A DNA stretch of 64,000 nucleotides from Arcicella sp040387735 (GTDB lineage Bacteria; Bacteroidota; Bacteroidia; Cytophagales; Spirosomataceae). The DNA lies in the NCBI GenBank assembly GCA_040387735.1, contig JAZKDE010000027.1:34797-98796 (forward strand). The letters are read 5' to 3'. How positions within the stretch are numbered: the stretch's first letter is position 1; every line of letters starts with the position of its first letter. The notes below the pieces were generated by a model. The model was given only the letters and a program-made list of their open reading frames with translations, made no database searches and was not told the origin of the DNA. The position numbers were made by a program, and so were the translations under genes. Of the stretch, positions 27,169 to 35,683 are shown in pieces.

Positions 27169-28230
27169 ATGAAAATAGAAGTTGTAGAATGGTCAATTGA
27201 TGACCTAATCCAAAAAGAGGTAGTAATAAACCCAAAACCTCAGTACCAAAGAACATCTGTTTGGAGTCAAACCAAAAAACAATTATTGATAGATTCTATA
27301 CTTAGAGGGTATGATTTACCTAAATTTTATCTCAGAGAAACACCTAATGATTTACATTTCGAGTATGAAGTAACAGACGGGCAACAAAGAATGAGAGCTA
27401 TTTGGGAATATTTTAACCCCATAACAAGTTATGGACTTAGTGATTACACCATAGGTAGTGATAGTATGAGAGGGGTGAAAATTGATAAATTAAGAACGTC
27501 AAACATTGATTTATATAATCAATTTTTAAATTTCAAATTAAATATTGCAATTATTAAGGATGCAACACAAGAAGAAATTAGAACATTATTTGCACGACTA
27601 CAAATGGGAGAACGGCTAAATCCTGTTGAATTACGTCATGCGATTTCGAGTAATCTTGGCAATGTTATTGTATCAACAGTAGAAACACATCAGTTTTTTA
27701 AAGATTCAAAAATTTCTGAAGCAAGATACAAGCATCAGGATTATCTTGACAATGCTTTAACTGCATCATATTATGACTGCCAAAAAAATGTGGGAGCAAT
27801 AGAAATGAAACTCCTATATTCAGAGTTAGCCAATGCTACAATTCCTTCTATGCAACCTATGATGCTTGTTTGTCAGAAAGTTCTTAATTGGATGTTGAGC
27901 ATTAATCAGTACAAAAAAGGTATATTTAAAAATAAGTGGACATTTGTTGATACTTTTTACCTTTTGTATAAAAATCACAGTACTATCAGCACTATACACC
28001 CTCAACCTATTGCAGAAGGTCTTTCACTGTTTGAAACAAAAAGGAAAAAACACAATAAAGTACCTGAATTATTAATTGACGATAAAGGGAGTTTAGCATA
28101 TGATAAAGATATGTATGATTATATTGTGGCTTTTAAGAATGGAGGTTCGGAAAAAAATAATTTGAGGATTAGGCATAGAGTTTTTAACAACTATTTTCTC
28201 AAACAACAATACATAGAGACAAATAATTAA
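27169..28230 (+). CDS. Stand-alone DUF262 (DGQQR-motif) protein, SspE N-half-like
   Basis: A 353-residue ParB/Srx-fold DUF262 protein with the DGQQR motif (residues 70-74), PQYQRTSVW near the N-terminus and the RLNPVELRHA helix (RLQMGERLNP). In SspE a DUF262 domain senses phosphorothioate DNA and hydrolyses nucleotide, and a C-terminal DUF1524 HNH domain cuts. Here the C-terminal third contains no HNH or DUF1524 motif that I can find, so the sensor seems to lack its own nuclease. I chose the ATG at 27169, because the longer frame from 27124 overlaps sspD by 41 nt and adds unrelated residues. It is followed after 3 nt by the SIR2 gene. Confidence 0.85.
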   Translation: MKIEVVEWSIDDLIQKEVVINPKPQYQRTSVWSQTKKQLLIDSILRGYDLPKFYLRETPNDLHFEYEVTDGQQRMRAIWEYFNPITSYGLSDYTIGSDSMRGVKIDKLRTSNIDLYNQFLNFKLNIAIIKDATQEEIRTLFARLQMGERLNPVELRHAISSNLGNVIVSTVETHQFFKDSKISEARYKHQDYLDNALTASYYDCQKNVGAIEMKLLYSELANATIPSMQPMMLVCQKVLNWMLSINQYKKGIFKNKWTFVDTFYLLYKNHSTISTIHPQPIAEGLSLFETKRKKHNKVPELLIDDKGSLAYDKDMYDYIVAFKNGGSEKNNLRIRHRVFNNYFLKQQYIETNN

Positions 28231-28233
28231 TTT

Positions 28234-29088
28234 ATGATAACTATACCACCAAAACTAAAAACCGCATACTTAGACGGTTCTTTTGGAATATTTGTAGGTG
28301 CTGGATTATCTCAAGGAGCAGGATTACCAAATTGGGAAACGCTTTTATTAGAGTTAATTTCTCATGCTCAGGAAAATGATATGTTATCTGATGCAAAAGA
28401 AGCTGATTTACTTAAACTTGTAAAAGATTCATCAAAGTACCTGTTAGTAGCGGAAGAATTGAGAGAAGTTTTAAATACAGACTTACAAAAATTTATTAAG
28501 AAACGTTTTGATGATGATTCCATTGAACCTACAGAAGTAACAAAAAAAACAATACGGCTTAAATCAAAATTCATAATTACAACAAATTATGATACTCTAA
28601 TGGAAAATTCTTATATTAAAGTACATTCAAAAATGCCCAACGTACTGACATATAGAGATGCTGCAACAATAAATTATAATATTCTTTCCAATATACCATT
28701 TATACTAAAAGCTCATGGTGATGCCAAACGAGCTCCAAACGAAATAATTCTAACAGAGAAAGACTATAGGAGTATCATTTTTAAAGAAAGCGGTTATCAA
28801 AGTGTACTTCATGTTTTATTTTCAACATCAAGTATCTTATTTTTGGGAGCTTCGTTAAAAGACCCAGAACTAAATTTAGTTTTGAGTTATATCCATAACA
28901 TTTTTCATGGTGGCGGACCAAGTCACTTTGCTCTAATAAATTCAAATGAAGTTACAAGTGTTGAGAAAGATAGATGGAGAAAAGACTACAATATTAATAT
29001 AATCACTTATGACCCACACGACAATCATAAAGAGGTAGAAAATTTGATAGATGCTTTGATATTATTAGATGAAACTCGAACGCTCTGA
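28234..29088 (+). CDS. SIR2-family protein, candidate NADase effector
   Basis: A 284-residue SIR2-like (SIR2_2) protein. The NAD-binding elements are GAGLSQGAG (22-30) and TTNYD (116-120). The catalytic histidine lies in KAHGD (about 161), and LFLGASLKDPE follows. Defence-associated SIR2 domains typically deplete NAD+ on infection. It sits 3 nt behind the DUF262 gene, so the two may form a sensor-effector pair. No transmembrane or HerA-like partner domain is present. NADase activity is inferred from the family. Confidence 0.85.
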   Translation: MITIPPKLKTAYLDGSFGIFVGAGLSQGAGLPNWETLLLELISHAQENDMLSDAKEADLLKLVKDSSKYLLVAEELREVLNTDLQKFIKKRFDDDSIEPTEVTKKTIRLKSKFIITTNYDTLMENSYIKVHSKMPNVLTYRDAATINYNILSNIPFILKAHGDAKRAPNEIILTEKDYRSIIFKESGYQSVLHVLFSTSSILFLGASLKDPELNLVLSYIHNIFHGGGPSHFALINSNEVTSVEKDRWRKDYNINIITYDPHDNHKEVENLIDALILLDETRTL

Positions 29089-29366
29089 TATTGAATTTCC
29101 GCTTTGGCGAAAAAAAGTAGATACTTCTTTATTCAAAGATGCTGCAACGCCACTTCCTAAATTCTTATGGAGAATGTGGAATATTGATTCGTTATTTAAT
29201 TTATGTAGAGATAAAAATAATTCAGATAGCAAGGTTATCATATTCTATGAAAAGAAAGAATACATTGGTCGTATTATTTATTCTTCTACAAAGAATATGT
29301 ACAGGCTATTTTTTGAGAAGGAATTAGGAGAGATTTTAAAAGACGTTTTCTTAATGAGTTATATGA
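29069..29366 (+). pseudogene. 5' part of a GIY-YIG nuclease gene split by IS21
   Basis: Codons 1-99 of a gene that starts with MKLERSDIEFPLWRKKVD and runs in frame to MSYM at 29363-29365. The IS21 element then interrupts it and adds 27 foreign codons before a stop at 29449. Joining 29066+3..29366 to 31979-32547 restores one continuous 288-residue reading frame with no frameshift. The gene overlaps the end of the SIR2 gene by 20 nt, so it was the sixth gene of the operon. This N-terminal domain is unfamiliar to me. Confidence 0.85.
29361..29366. repeat. Target-site duplication, left copy
   Basis: ATATGA, repeated at 31973-31978 directly outside the IS21 element. A 6-bp duplication is within the 4-8 bp range of the IS21 family. 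Confidence 0.8.
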
Positions 29367-29449
29367 TGTATAATCCATTAGTAATTGAACAGGCAGTTAT
29401 GATGAAAATTGAGCAGCTGTGGATAAGTGTCAGAGGTGTGCAAATATAA

Positions 29450-30202
29450 TTAAAGAGTTTGATTTTGTGGTGTTTCCAAAGTTTTCTTTCTCATAGATTC
29501 ACCCTTTAACTCAATTCTGTGAGCATGATGCAATAACCTATCCATCAGGGCATCCGCAATGGTGGGTTCAGCGATATAATCATACCACTTGGCAATGGGC
29601 ATTTGAGCGGTTATGATGGTGGTATGTTTTCCATGTCTATCCTCAATGATTTGCATAATAGCTCCCCTTGAATAAGAGTCTAATGGTTGTAAGCCCCAGT
29701 CGTCTAAGATTACAACCTGCATTTTCTCGATACGTGCCAGTTCTTTGACGTATGAGCCATCGGCTTTGGCAAGGTGAAGTCTTTGCAAGAGTTTAGGAAG
29801 TGAAAAATAGCCTACACGTAAACCCATTTGACAAGCTTGATAACCTAAAGCGGTGGCGATGAAACTCTTTCCACAACCTGTTGCCCCTGTAATGAGGATA
29901 TTCTCAGCTTTTTTAGCGAAAGATAAATCGGTGAGTCGGTGGAATAAGTCTTTGCTCAGATTACGTTCTGGGGAAAGCGTAATTTCTTCCAAAGAAGCCT
30001 GATAACGGAACTGAGCTTGTTTAATACCAGCCAATGTTTTCCGATTTTTTCGATAAAGCTCTTCTGCTTCCAACAACTGAGTCAGTAATTGCTCGGAAGC
30101 AGGTTGTTTATCAATGGGTAAAAGACGAATGGCTTCAAAGGCTTGTGCCATTCCAACTAATTTGAGTTCTCGCATTTGAGCGAGTGTTGCATTTTGATTC
30201 AT
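29450..30202 (-). CDS. istB: IS21 helper ATPase IstB
   Basis: A 250-residue AAA+ ATPase of the IstB/DnaC family, which oligomerises on target DNA and activates the IstA transposase. Walker A is GATGCGKSF, Walker B is VVILDDWGL, and the arginine-finger/sensor region around ALMDRLLHHAHRIEL is intact. It lies 58 nt downstream of istA in the usual istA-istB order. It stays intact, so the insertion may be recent. Confidence 0.95.
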   Translation of the reverse strand: MNQNATLAQMRELKLVGMAQAFEAIRLLPIDKQPASEQLLTQLLEAEELYRKNRKTLAGIKQAQFRYQASLEEITLSPERNLSKDLFHRLTDLSFAKKAENILITGATGCGKSFIATALGYQACQMGLRVGYFSLPKLLQRLHLAKADGSYVKELARIEKMQVVILDDWGLQPLDSYSRGAIMQIIEDRHGKHTTIITAQMPIAKWYDYIAEPTIADALMDRLLHHAHRIELKGESMRKKTLETPQNQTL

Positions 30203-30260
30203 ATTTATTTTTGTAATTAATTGATAATGAGTATTTTAATTAAGTTATGTGGTGGCAATA

Positions 30261-31826
30261 TTATTGGTAAGCCTGAGCTCCTCGTAAATTTTCATGTTGA
30301 ATAATTACAGTAGGGGGAATGATTTCATGGTGCAAATCAAGTCTATCAAGTTCACGGTCGAGAATAGACTTAATGAGGGTATAAGAAAGTGAGTTATAGC
30401 CCAAAGCTCGCTCACAAGCCCTTTCCATACGCTCATAGCTGACTTTTTTAGCCATTGATAATAGACCTGCATAAGTTCGGGCGGCGTTCCGCTTAAAAGC
30501 TTGGGCAGGGTATGTTCTTTGATGGAGTAATTGGGAAAATGCCAAATGAGTATTCTCACCAATTTTAAGCGATTCACTTTCAAAAAATGCCACTGACCAG
30601 TTCATCATATACTGATGCTGTGGGGGTAAATGTTCTTTGACAGTTGTATAATGATGCTTTGCGATGATTCTCTCGTGGCAAGCAACTCGTTTATAATTAT
30701 GGTAAATCTCAACACTGGTGGTAGTATAAATGAATTTTACCCTTTCTCCAATGAGTTGATAGGGAACGGAATAATAGTGTTTGTCCTCTGAAAGTAGAAC
30801 ATGACAGTCTGGGTGGACTTTGGCCACCCCGTAAAATTGAAGTTGGTAACGAGTATTAGGCAAAGATTGAAGTGTTTGCTTTTCAATTGATTCAAAGCGA
30901 CTCCTTCGAGAATAATCCTTACCCTGAAATAAGGCTTGATTATGGGTCTCCAGTAAGGGTTTAATTGCAGCGTTGAGAGCTTCAAGGCAATAAAATGTTT
31001 GGTTCCGAAGAGGGGCATAAATACGTTCGTAAGCTAAATGGACAGCATTTTCCACCAGAGCCTTGTCTTTGGGTTTACCACTACGAGTTGGAAAAATACA
31101 GGTTTGGTAATGAGCCGCAAAGTGTTCTAAACTTTCGTTAATTATGGGGTCGTAACGGTGAGCTTTGACAACGGCCGTCTTCATATTATCTGGAATGATA
31201 GCTTGAGGAACACCACCAAAGAAGGTAAGTGCATCCGCCAAAACAGACAAAAAATCAGCTTTTCTTTGAGTGTGGCTGGCTTTTACAAAAGTTAACTGGC
31301 TACACGCTAAAATGGCCACGAAGACTTCAACCGCAGTTTTTTGGCCTGTTTGAGCATCGGTAATATAGAGTCTATCGCCTGCCCAATCGACAAAAAGTTT
31401 CTCTCCAGCTTTATGCTCCAAACGCATAACAACTTGTTGATTCTTTTGCCATTGGCGAAAAAGACTACAAAATTGGCTGAATTGAAGACCATTGGGATAT
31501 TCTTGGCGATACTCCAGCCAGAGACGTTGGCGGCTTACACCAGTCCGAGAAAGTTCAGATTCAAAAGTCTTGAATCGTTCAAAAAGCACTTTGTGGGATT
31601 CCTTAGTAGATTCGGGTTTAACACTAATAAAACGAAAGAGAGCCTCGTCTGTCCAGGATAAAGCATCAGAAAGTGGGTTAACATGTTGGATAAAGCTGTC
31701 CAAGTAATGCCTAACCGTGTTGCGGGCAATACCCAAACCTCGGGCTATTTCACTACGGGATGTACCTTGTAAATGTAATTGAATAATACGTCTGATTTGA
31801 AACATTGCTTTAGTCTTGTTAGCCAT
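30261..31826 (-). CDS. istA: IS21 transposase IstA
   Basis: A DDE/RNase H-fold transposase. The N-terminal helix-turn-helix (QGTSRSEIARGLGIARNTVR) binds the ends. The catalytic carboxylates are visible in VDWAGDRL, AIIPDNMKTA and DKALVENAVH. I chose MANKTKAMFQ at 31826 (521 residues) because it is the usual IstA opening. An in-frame ATG at 31859 would add 11 residues. No frameshift is seen. Confidence 0.93.
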   Translation of the reverse strand: MANKTKAMFQIRRIIQLHLQGTSRSEIARGLGIARNTVRHYLDSFIQHVNPLSDALSWTDEALFRFISVKPESTKESHKVLFERFKTFESELSRTGVSRQRLWLEYRQEYPNGLQFSQFCSLFRQWQKNQQVVMRLEHKAGEKLFVDWAGDRLYITDAQTGQKTAVEVFVAILACSQLTFVKASHTQRKADFLSVLADALTFFGGVPQAIIPDNMKTAVVKAHRYDPIINESLEHFAAHYQTCIFPTRSGKPKDKALVENAVHLAYERIYAPLRNQTFYCLEALNAAIKPLLETHNQALFQGKDYSRRSRFESIEKQTLQSLPNTRYQLQFYGVAKVHPDCHVLLSEDKHYYSVPYQLIGERVKFIYTTTSVEIYHNYKRVACHERIIAKHHYTTVKEHLPPQHQYMMNWSVAFFESESLKIGENTHLAFSQLLHQRTYPAQAFKRNAARTYAGLLSMAKKVSYERMERACERALGYNSLSYTLIKSILDRELDRLDLHHEIIPPTVIIQHENLRGAQAYQ

Positions 31827-31972
31827 AATTGTCTCGACTGCGGCAGTAGTTTTACGCAATCAATAACAAAAATGAAAAACTCAGACAACTTATCCACAAC
31901 TGCTCAATTTGGATCGGAAATACCCGATTAATTTAAATCGTTGGTACCTGCTCAATTTCATCGGAATATTCA

Positions 31973-31978
31973 ATATGA
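31973..31978. repeat. Target-site duplication, right copy
   Basis: ATATGA, matching 29361-29366 and immediately followed by the rest of the interrupted GIY-YIG gene. Confidence 0.8.
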
Positions 31979-32547
31979 GAAGTATAGAACAAGATTTAAG
32001 AAAAAATAAAGTAGAATACCAAGATGTTGATATAGAGGAAGAAATTCCTTTTTGGGAATTCTTAGACATTGAGTTTGATTATGAGAACAAGATTTTTAAG
32101 TTCAAGGCTCATTATAAACAGAAACCTACATACATCGAATTATTTAAAGAGTTAGTAAAGTCTCATACACTCAAAAAAATTGACGATGAGCTTAACAATA
32201 AACCACCATTTCGTTTTACAAAAGGAGATTGGAAAAGTAGAAATAACCTTGTCCAGCAAATTGATAGCAAAAGCGTGATTTATAATTTGATTGATACTCA
32301 AAATCAAAAAATATATATTGGTGAAGCAGAAAGTTTAATTAAACGACTTAACCAAGACAGAGAGGAAATTAAAAACTGGAATTTTTATCGTTTTGATACC
32401 CTACCAGAAGGGTTATCTAAGCAACAAAGAGTTGCCATAGAACGACTAATTATACGAACATTCGCTTCATTTTTTGAAAATACTAAGGGCATTTCATCAA
32501 TGAAGGTTTCTGATTACGTTTTGTCTAATAAAAAAATAGATAGTTAG
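31979..32547 (+). pseudogene. 3' part of the GIY-YIG nuclease gene
   Basis: The second half of the split gene: RSIEQDLRKNKVEY, then EEIPFWEFLDIEFD, and a GIY-YIG nuclease domain near the C-terminus. That domain shows SVIYNLIDTQNQKIYIGEAE, with Tyr and the YIG-like YIGE, a downstream Arg-containing helix and the catalytic-type Glu in VAIERLIIR. An ATG at 31975 or a TTG at 31909 inside the insertion sequence could still start a ~190-residue nuclease fragment. GIY-YIG enzymes cut DNA and could be the nuclease of this locus. Loss of the N-terminal domain probably inactivates it. Confidence 0.82.
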
Positions 32548-32561
32548 TGCAGTTTTTTAAA

Positions 32562-32690
32562 TGAAGTCATCTTGACTTTCGAGTCGTATTAGGTAAAATG
32601 AAAAAGGCTGCTGACATTTGTTTTGCGAACCATACCAAAGCAACCTTTTTTATTTTCACATAATACTGTCCAAAAGTCAAGATGACTTCA
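32562..32690. repeat. 129-bp element with 18-bp perfect terminal inverted repeats
   Basis: TGAAGTCATCTTGACTTT at 32562-32579 is mirrored exactly at 32673-32690. Inside it, AAAAAGG-TGCT pairs with AGCA-CCTTTTT. It sits between the 3' ends of the two convergent defence operons. It could be a large bidirectional terminator or a small non-autonomous mobile element. No target duplication is clear. Confidence 0.7.
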
Positions 32691-32699
32691 ATATTAAGC

Positions 32700-33182
32700 T
32701 TAGACCAAATCGCTTAAAATATCCACAAATAAATACTGCGAATTATCCAATTCTCCTCTATCAAATTTGTTTTTAAGGTAATCTAATCCTCCGTAAGCAT
32801 ATTCTTCAATAAAAGTAATGATTTTCCGTACAACATCAGTAAGGTCTTTTTCTTCCATATCTTCCAAATCGTTCCAATCAAAACCTATTTCATCAGACCT
32901 ACTGAAAATAGTTAACAATAGAAAATCAATAAGAGGTGAAGCACTTTTCCATCCAGCTATATCGACAAACTTTTTGGCATTACTACCTGAGACTAACTCT
33001 ATTCTACTTCCAATTTTAAGCCCAACATAAAATGCGAAAACATACAATTCATATAAAGGCCCAAATTGAGAAAATTCACCTTTACCTTGCTTATTAGCCA
33101 GTTTTTCAAACAGGTATTCAACCGATACTGAATACTTTGGTGCCTTTTTTAAGATGATTTCTCTAAATTCACTACTTGTCAT
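32700..33182 (-). CDS. Uncharacterised 160-residue defence-operon protein
   Basis: I do not recognise this family. It is an acidic, mostly helical soluble protein with no signal peptide. Notable segments are PLYELYVFAFYVGLKIGSR and DFLLLTIFSR. Its start shares one base with the stop of the SMC-like gene (TAATG), so the two are translationally coupled and it probably partners that ATPase. Small proteins paired with SMC-like ATPases in restriction operons are often regulatory subunits, but the role here is unknown. It is the last gene of the minus-strand operon. Confidence 0.75.
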   Translation of the reverse strand: MTSSEFREIILKKAPKYSVSVEYLFEKLANKQGKGEFSQFGPLYELYVFAFYVGLKIGSRIELVSGSNAKKFVDIAGWKSASPLIDFLLLTIFSRSDEIGFDWNDLEDMEEKDLTDVVRKIITFIEEYAYGGLDYLKNKFDRGELDNSQYLFVDILSDLV

Positions 33183-35371
33183 TATTTTATTTTTTTAAGT
33201 TTGGTATATACTTCCACTTGCTTAGAATTCTTGGGAATCTGATTTAGGTATATTGTACTTACACTAACATTTTTTAGAAGTTCATTACCTAATTTATTGA
33301 GCTTATTTTCAGACTCCGAATCATAAAGGTCTTTTATTAGGATAATACTTTGCGGGAATACCTTCTCAGTCTCCTCAAAAAAACCTTTAATAAATCCTTG
33401 TCCAAATGCCGATAAAGGAGCATCAGCTAATAAAGGATATAAATAACCATAGGGATTTACTGAAATTATAGCCATTAGTACCGCTAATACTTTCATACGT
33501 TGAAATCCTTCTGAAGCACCGCCTACTTCATTCCCTGCTTCATCAACGTAGTTAAAGTCTATAGTTCCTCTTGGATTTTTTTCAAATTTTAATATCCCTC
33601 CAGCTAATTCATTATATTTAATAAGATTTCGAAAATGCTTATTTGCCTCTTCTTCCAACTTAGAAATCATATTATCGAAAACTCTCAGCTTTGTTCGCTG
33701 AGCAGCATTCCTTATGTCAGTAGAAATATCTAAATGGATTTCATATTCCTTGGGCGTATCTTGAGGCCTCATCCTACTTAATTCACTCTCGTCTTTTCTT
33801 ATGTTTTCAGTGAGTGATTCTATACGATTTTTTGATTTAATAATATCTTCTTCTGCTTTTTGCAATCGAGATAAAGCTCCTTTGTATTGAGCCATTATTT
33901 GTCTTACATCAATCATGTTGTCTTCGTCTCCAATTATCAAATGCGATCTGTCGTCCCTAAGACCTTTAATTTTATCTTTTATCTTAGTGATTCGTTCGAG
34001 AAGTTCTTGCTCTTTTTCTCTAGTTCGATGAATTGAATTTTGAATTGCTCCAATTCGACCAACATATGATTGAGCACCAAGTTGAATTTCACCAAAAAAA
34101 TCATTTAGGTCATTTTTGAAAATATCAACCGTTTTGTTCTGTCCAGATCCTTTTCGATTCAGTAAACTCAATATATGCTTCCACGGCTCAGTATCTTTTT
34201 TTGCGTCACGGTTACATACATAACAGTGTTCCCTTTCAATCATAGTTTGTAATGTAACTGTGTCTGGCGAATCAGGTGGCAGAAGATTAATTTGATTACT
34301 ATTTTCACTTAATACGGCGACTTTCTTTATCGTTCTTATCTCTCTATAATTATTTAGTTTTTCTTTAAAGTTAGAAACCTCATTTTCACAGCCCATTGCA
34401 ATCCAAGCAAAATTCCCATCAAAGAAACGTTCGTTAAGTTTTTCTACAAGACGGTCGTACTCCTCTTTAATTTCTTTAAGTTTAGCATTTTGCTCTTTTA
34501 ATTTGTCATCGAAAACCTTTCTTGATTCAGCATTTTCATTCAAACTTTCAAGCTTATCAACCTCATTTTTATTTTCTGTATACGAATGCTCATATGATTT
34601 GAGTCTTTCAGATTCAATGTCAAGTGAGTTTTTTCTCACATTCTTTTCATCTAATTTTCTTCGATAGCTTTGAGATGCCGCATCATTTGAAGCTACACTT
34701 TCATTAAGGTCTTTTTCTGCTCTTTCAGCTACATATTTTGTTATTTTCTCTAATTCATCATATTTATTGATATCAGTTAAAGTCTTAACAGCTCTGTTTA
34801 AACTATCTGCCTGATTGAAGTCTATAAGTTTATCTATTTCTTCTCCTTGGAAGAGTGAATATTCTCTTAGATTGGGCTGTATTAACTTATCAAGAATTCT
34901 TCTTTGCTCATCTTCGTCATATACTTCATGAAATTCGAGTAGAGCTATATCTTTTTTTGAAACTTCTAATCCTTTAAAAAATACTTGCCAATCTGAATTA
35001 TCTATTAGCGAGGCATTCGCTTTTGACTTTTTAATTCTAAAACCTTTACAAATACGATATCTAAATCGATTATCACTAAACTCAAGTGCTACATTGCATT
35101 CAATTAAATCATTAACGGCAGCTTCATATTTTGCTTTGTCTGAACATATTTTAACAGCCTGATTTTTGATATTTTTTCTTAACTTAGTATCAGAATCAAG
35201 GATTTCATCGTAGAAAAGCCATAGAAATCCATTAAAGAATTTTGACTTTCCGCCACCATTATCTGCAACTACGATATTTACTCCTTTTGAGAACTCATAG
35301 GTGTTATTTTCAAATGAACCGTAGTAATTAAAAAAGTTTTGAAACGATATCTGATTTATGATAGATGCCAT
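33182..35371 (-). CDS. SMC/Rad50-like ATPase (DndD/SspG-like)
   Basis: A 729-residue ABC-type ATPase. Walker A is ADNGGGKSKF (about 36-45). Long coiled coils flank a zinc-hook-like motif HCYVCNRDAKKD near residue 382. An ABC-signature-like GGASEGFQRMKV lies near 612, followed by a Walker B-like PLLADAPLSAF. DndD in Dnd systems, and SMC-like members of phosphorothioate-dependent restriction modules, have this build. It lies 2 nt after the 69-residue gene and is coupled to the 160-residue gene. Assignment to a named component is inference; the SMC-like fold is clear. Confidence 0.82.
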   Translation of the reverse strand: MASIINQISFQNFFNYYGSFENNTYEFSKGVNIVVADNGGGKSKFFNGFLWLFYDEILDSDTKLRKNIKNQAVKICSDKAKYEAAVNDLIECNVALEFSDNRFRYRICKGFRIKKSKANASLIDNSDWQVFFKGLEVSKKDIALLEFHEVYDEDEQRRILDKLIQPNLREYSLFQGEEIDKLIDFNQADSLNRAVKTLTDINKYDELEKITKYVAERAEKDLNESVASNDAASQSYRRKLDEKNVRKNSLDIESERLKSYEHSYTENKNEVDKLESLNENAESRKVFDDKLKEQNAKLKEIKEEYDRLVEKLNERFFDGNFAWIAMGCENEVSNFKEKLNNYREIRTIKKVAVLSENSNQINLLPPDSPDTVTLQTMIEREHCYVCNRDAKKDTEPWKHILSLLNRKGSGQNKTVDIFKNDLNDFFGEIQLGAQSYVGRIGAIQNSIHRTREKEQELLERITKIKDKIKGLRDDRSHLIIGDEDNMIDVRQIMAQYKGALSRLQKAEEDIIKSKNRIESLTENIRKDESELSRMRPQDTPKEYEIHLDISTDIRNAAQRTKLRVFDNMISKLEEEANKHFRNLIKYNELAGGILKFEKNPRGTIDFNYVDEAGNEVGGASEGFQRMKVLAVLMAIISVNPYGYLYPLLADAPLSAFGQGFIKGFFEETEKVFPQSIILIKDLYDSESENKLNKLGNELLKNVSVSTIYLNQIPKNSKQVEVYTKLKKIK

Positions 35372-35373
35372 AA

Positions 35374-35583
35374 TTATTTAATTAGATTTTTGACTTTATT
35401 ATAAACTGTTACATCACCATGTACTTCAACCATTTTTGCTCTGATGATAACAGCTAAATACTCAATTACTTTATTTTCGTAAGGAGGTGAAAGCTTAGCT
35501 TTCTTTATCATGTCCTCATTTATATTGTATTTTAAAGATAATTCTTTATCTCTTAAAATTTCTTTTAGCAGTTTGTCAATCAT
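35374..35583 (-). CDS. Small 69-residue operon protein
   Basis: A short, charged, helical protein of unknown family (MIDKLLKEILRDKELSLK...). Its ATG overlaps, by 8 nt, the stop of a frame that is probably the true end of the helicase gene. It is followed 2 nt later by the SMC-like gene. The tight packing supports it as a real gene. It may be an adaptor between helicase and SMC-like ATPase, but nothing in the sequence shows this. Confidence 0.6.
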   Translation of the reverse strand: MIDKLLKEILRDKELSLKYNINEDMIKKAKLSPPYENKVIEYLAVIIRAKMVEVHGDVTVYNKVKNLIK

Positions 35584-35639
35584 TTTCTAATGTATTTATT
35601 AAAACATCTAAATCTAAGTCATATCTATCACAAATATCT

Positions 35640-35649
35640 NNNNNNNNNN
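35640..35649. other. Assembly gap (10 N) at the helicase 3' end
   Basis: Ten Ns. Both flanks contain AGATATTTGTGATA when read on the minus strand (about 35626-35639 and 35704-35717). This suggests overlapping contig ends joined with spurious extra sequence between them. Confidence 0.95.
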
Positions 35650-35683
35650 GTCTGACTTGCAGCTACAGCTTGGTTAGAGGTAT

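Larger units (their letters stand above)
29367..31972 (-). mobile_element. IS21-family insertion sequence, 2606 bp
   Basis: The ends are TGTATAATCC... and ...GGAATATTCA, the TG/CA termini of IS21 elements. The imperfect terminal inverted repeats share TG-ATA-TCC and AATTGA-CAGG. IS21 elements usually carry extra internal end repeats. Here they are TGAGCAGCTGTGGATAAGT at about 29411 and its complement, one mismatch, at about 31889-31907, plus a second CTGCTCAATTT at 31949-31959. Both transposition genes are intact, so the element may be active. Confidence 0.9.

Noticed and set aside
29411..31907. Inner repeats TGAGCAG...CTGCTCA as the IS21 ends
   Set aside because: They give no target-site duplication and do not restore a reading frame. 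The outer ends at 29367 and 31972 give a 6-bp duplication and an in-frame gene.
31909..31974. TTG-started N-terminal extension of the GIY-YIG fragment
   Set aside because: These codons lie inside the insertion sequence end and are not part of the original gene.
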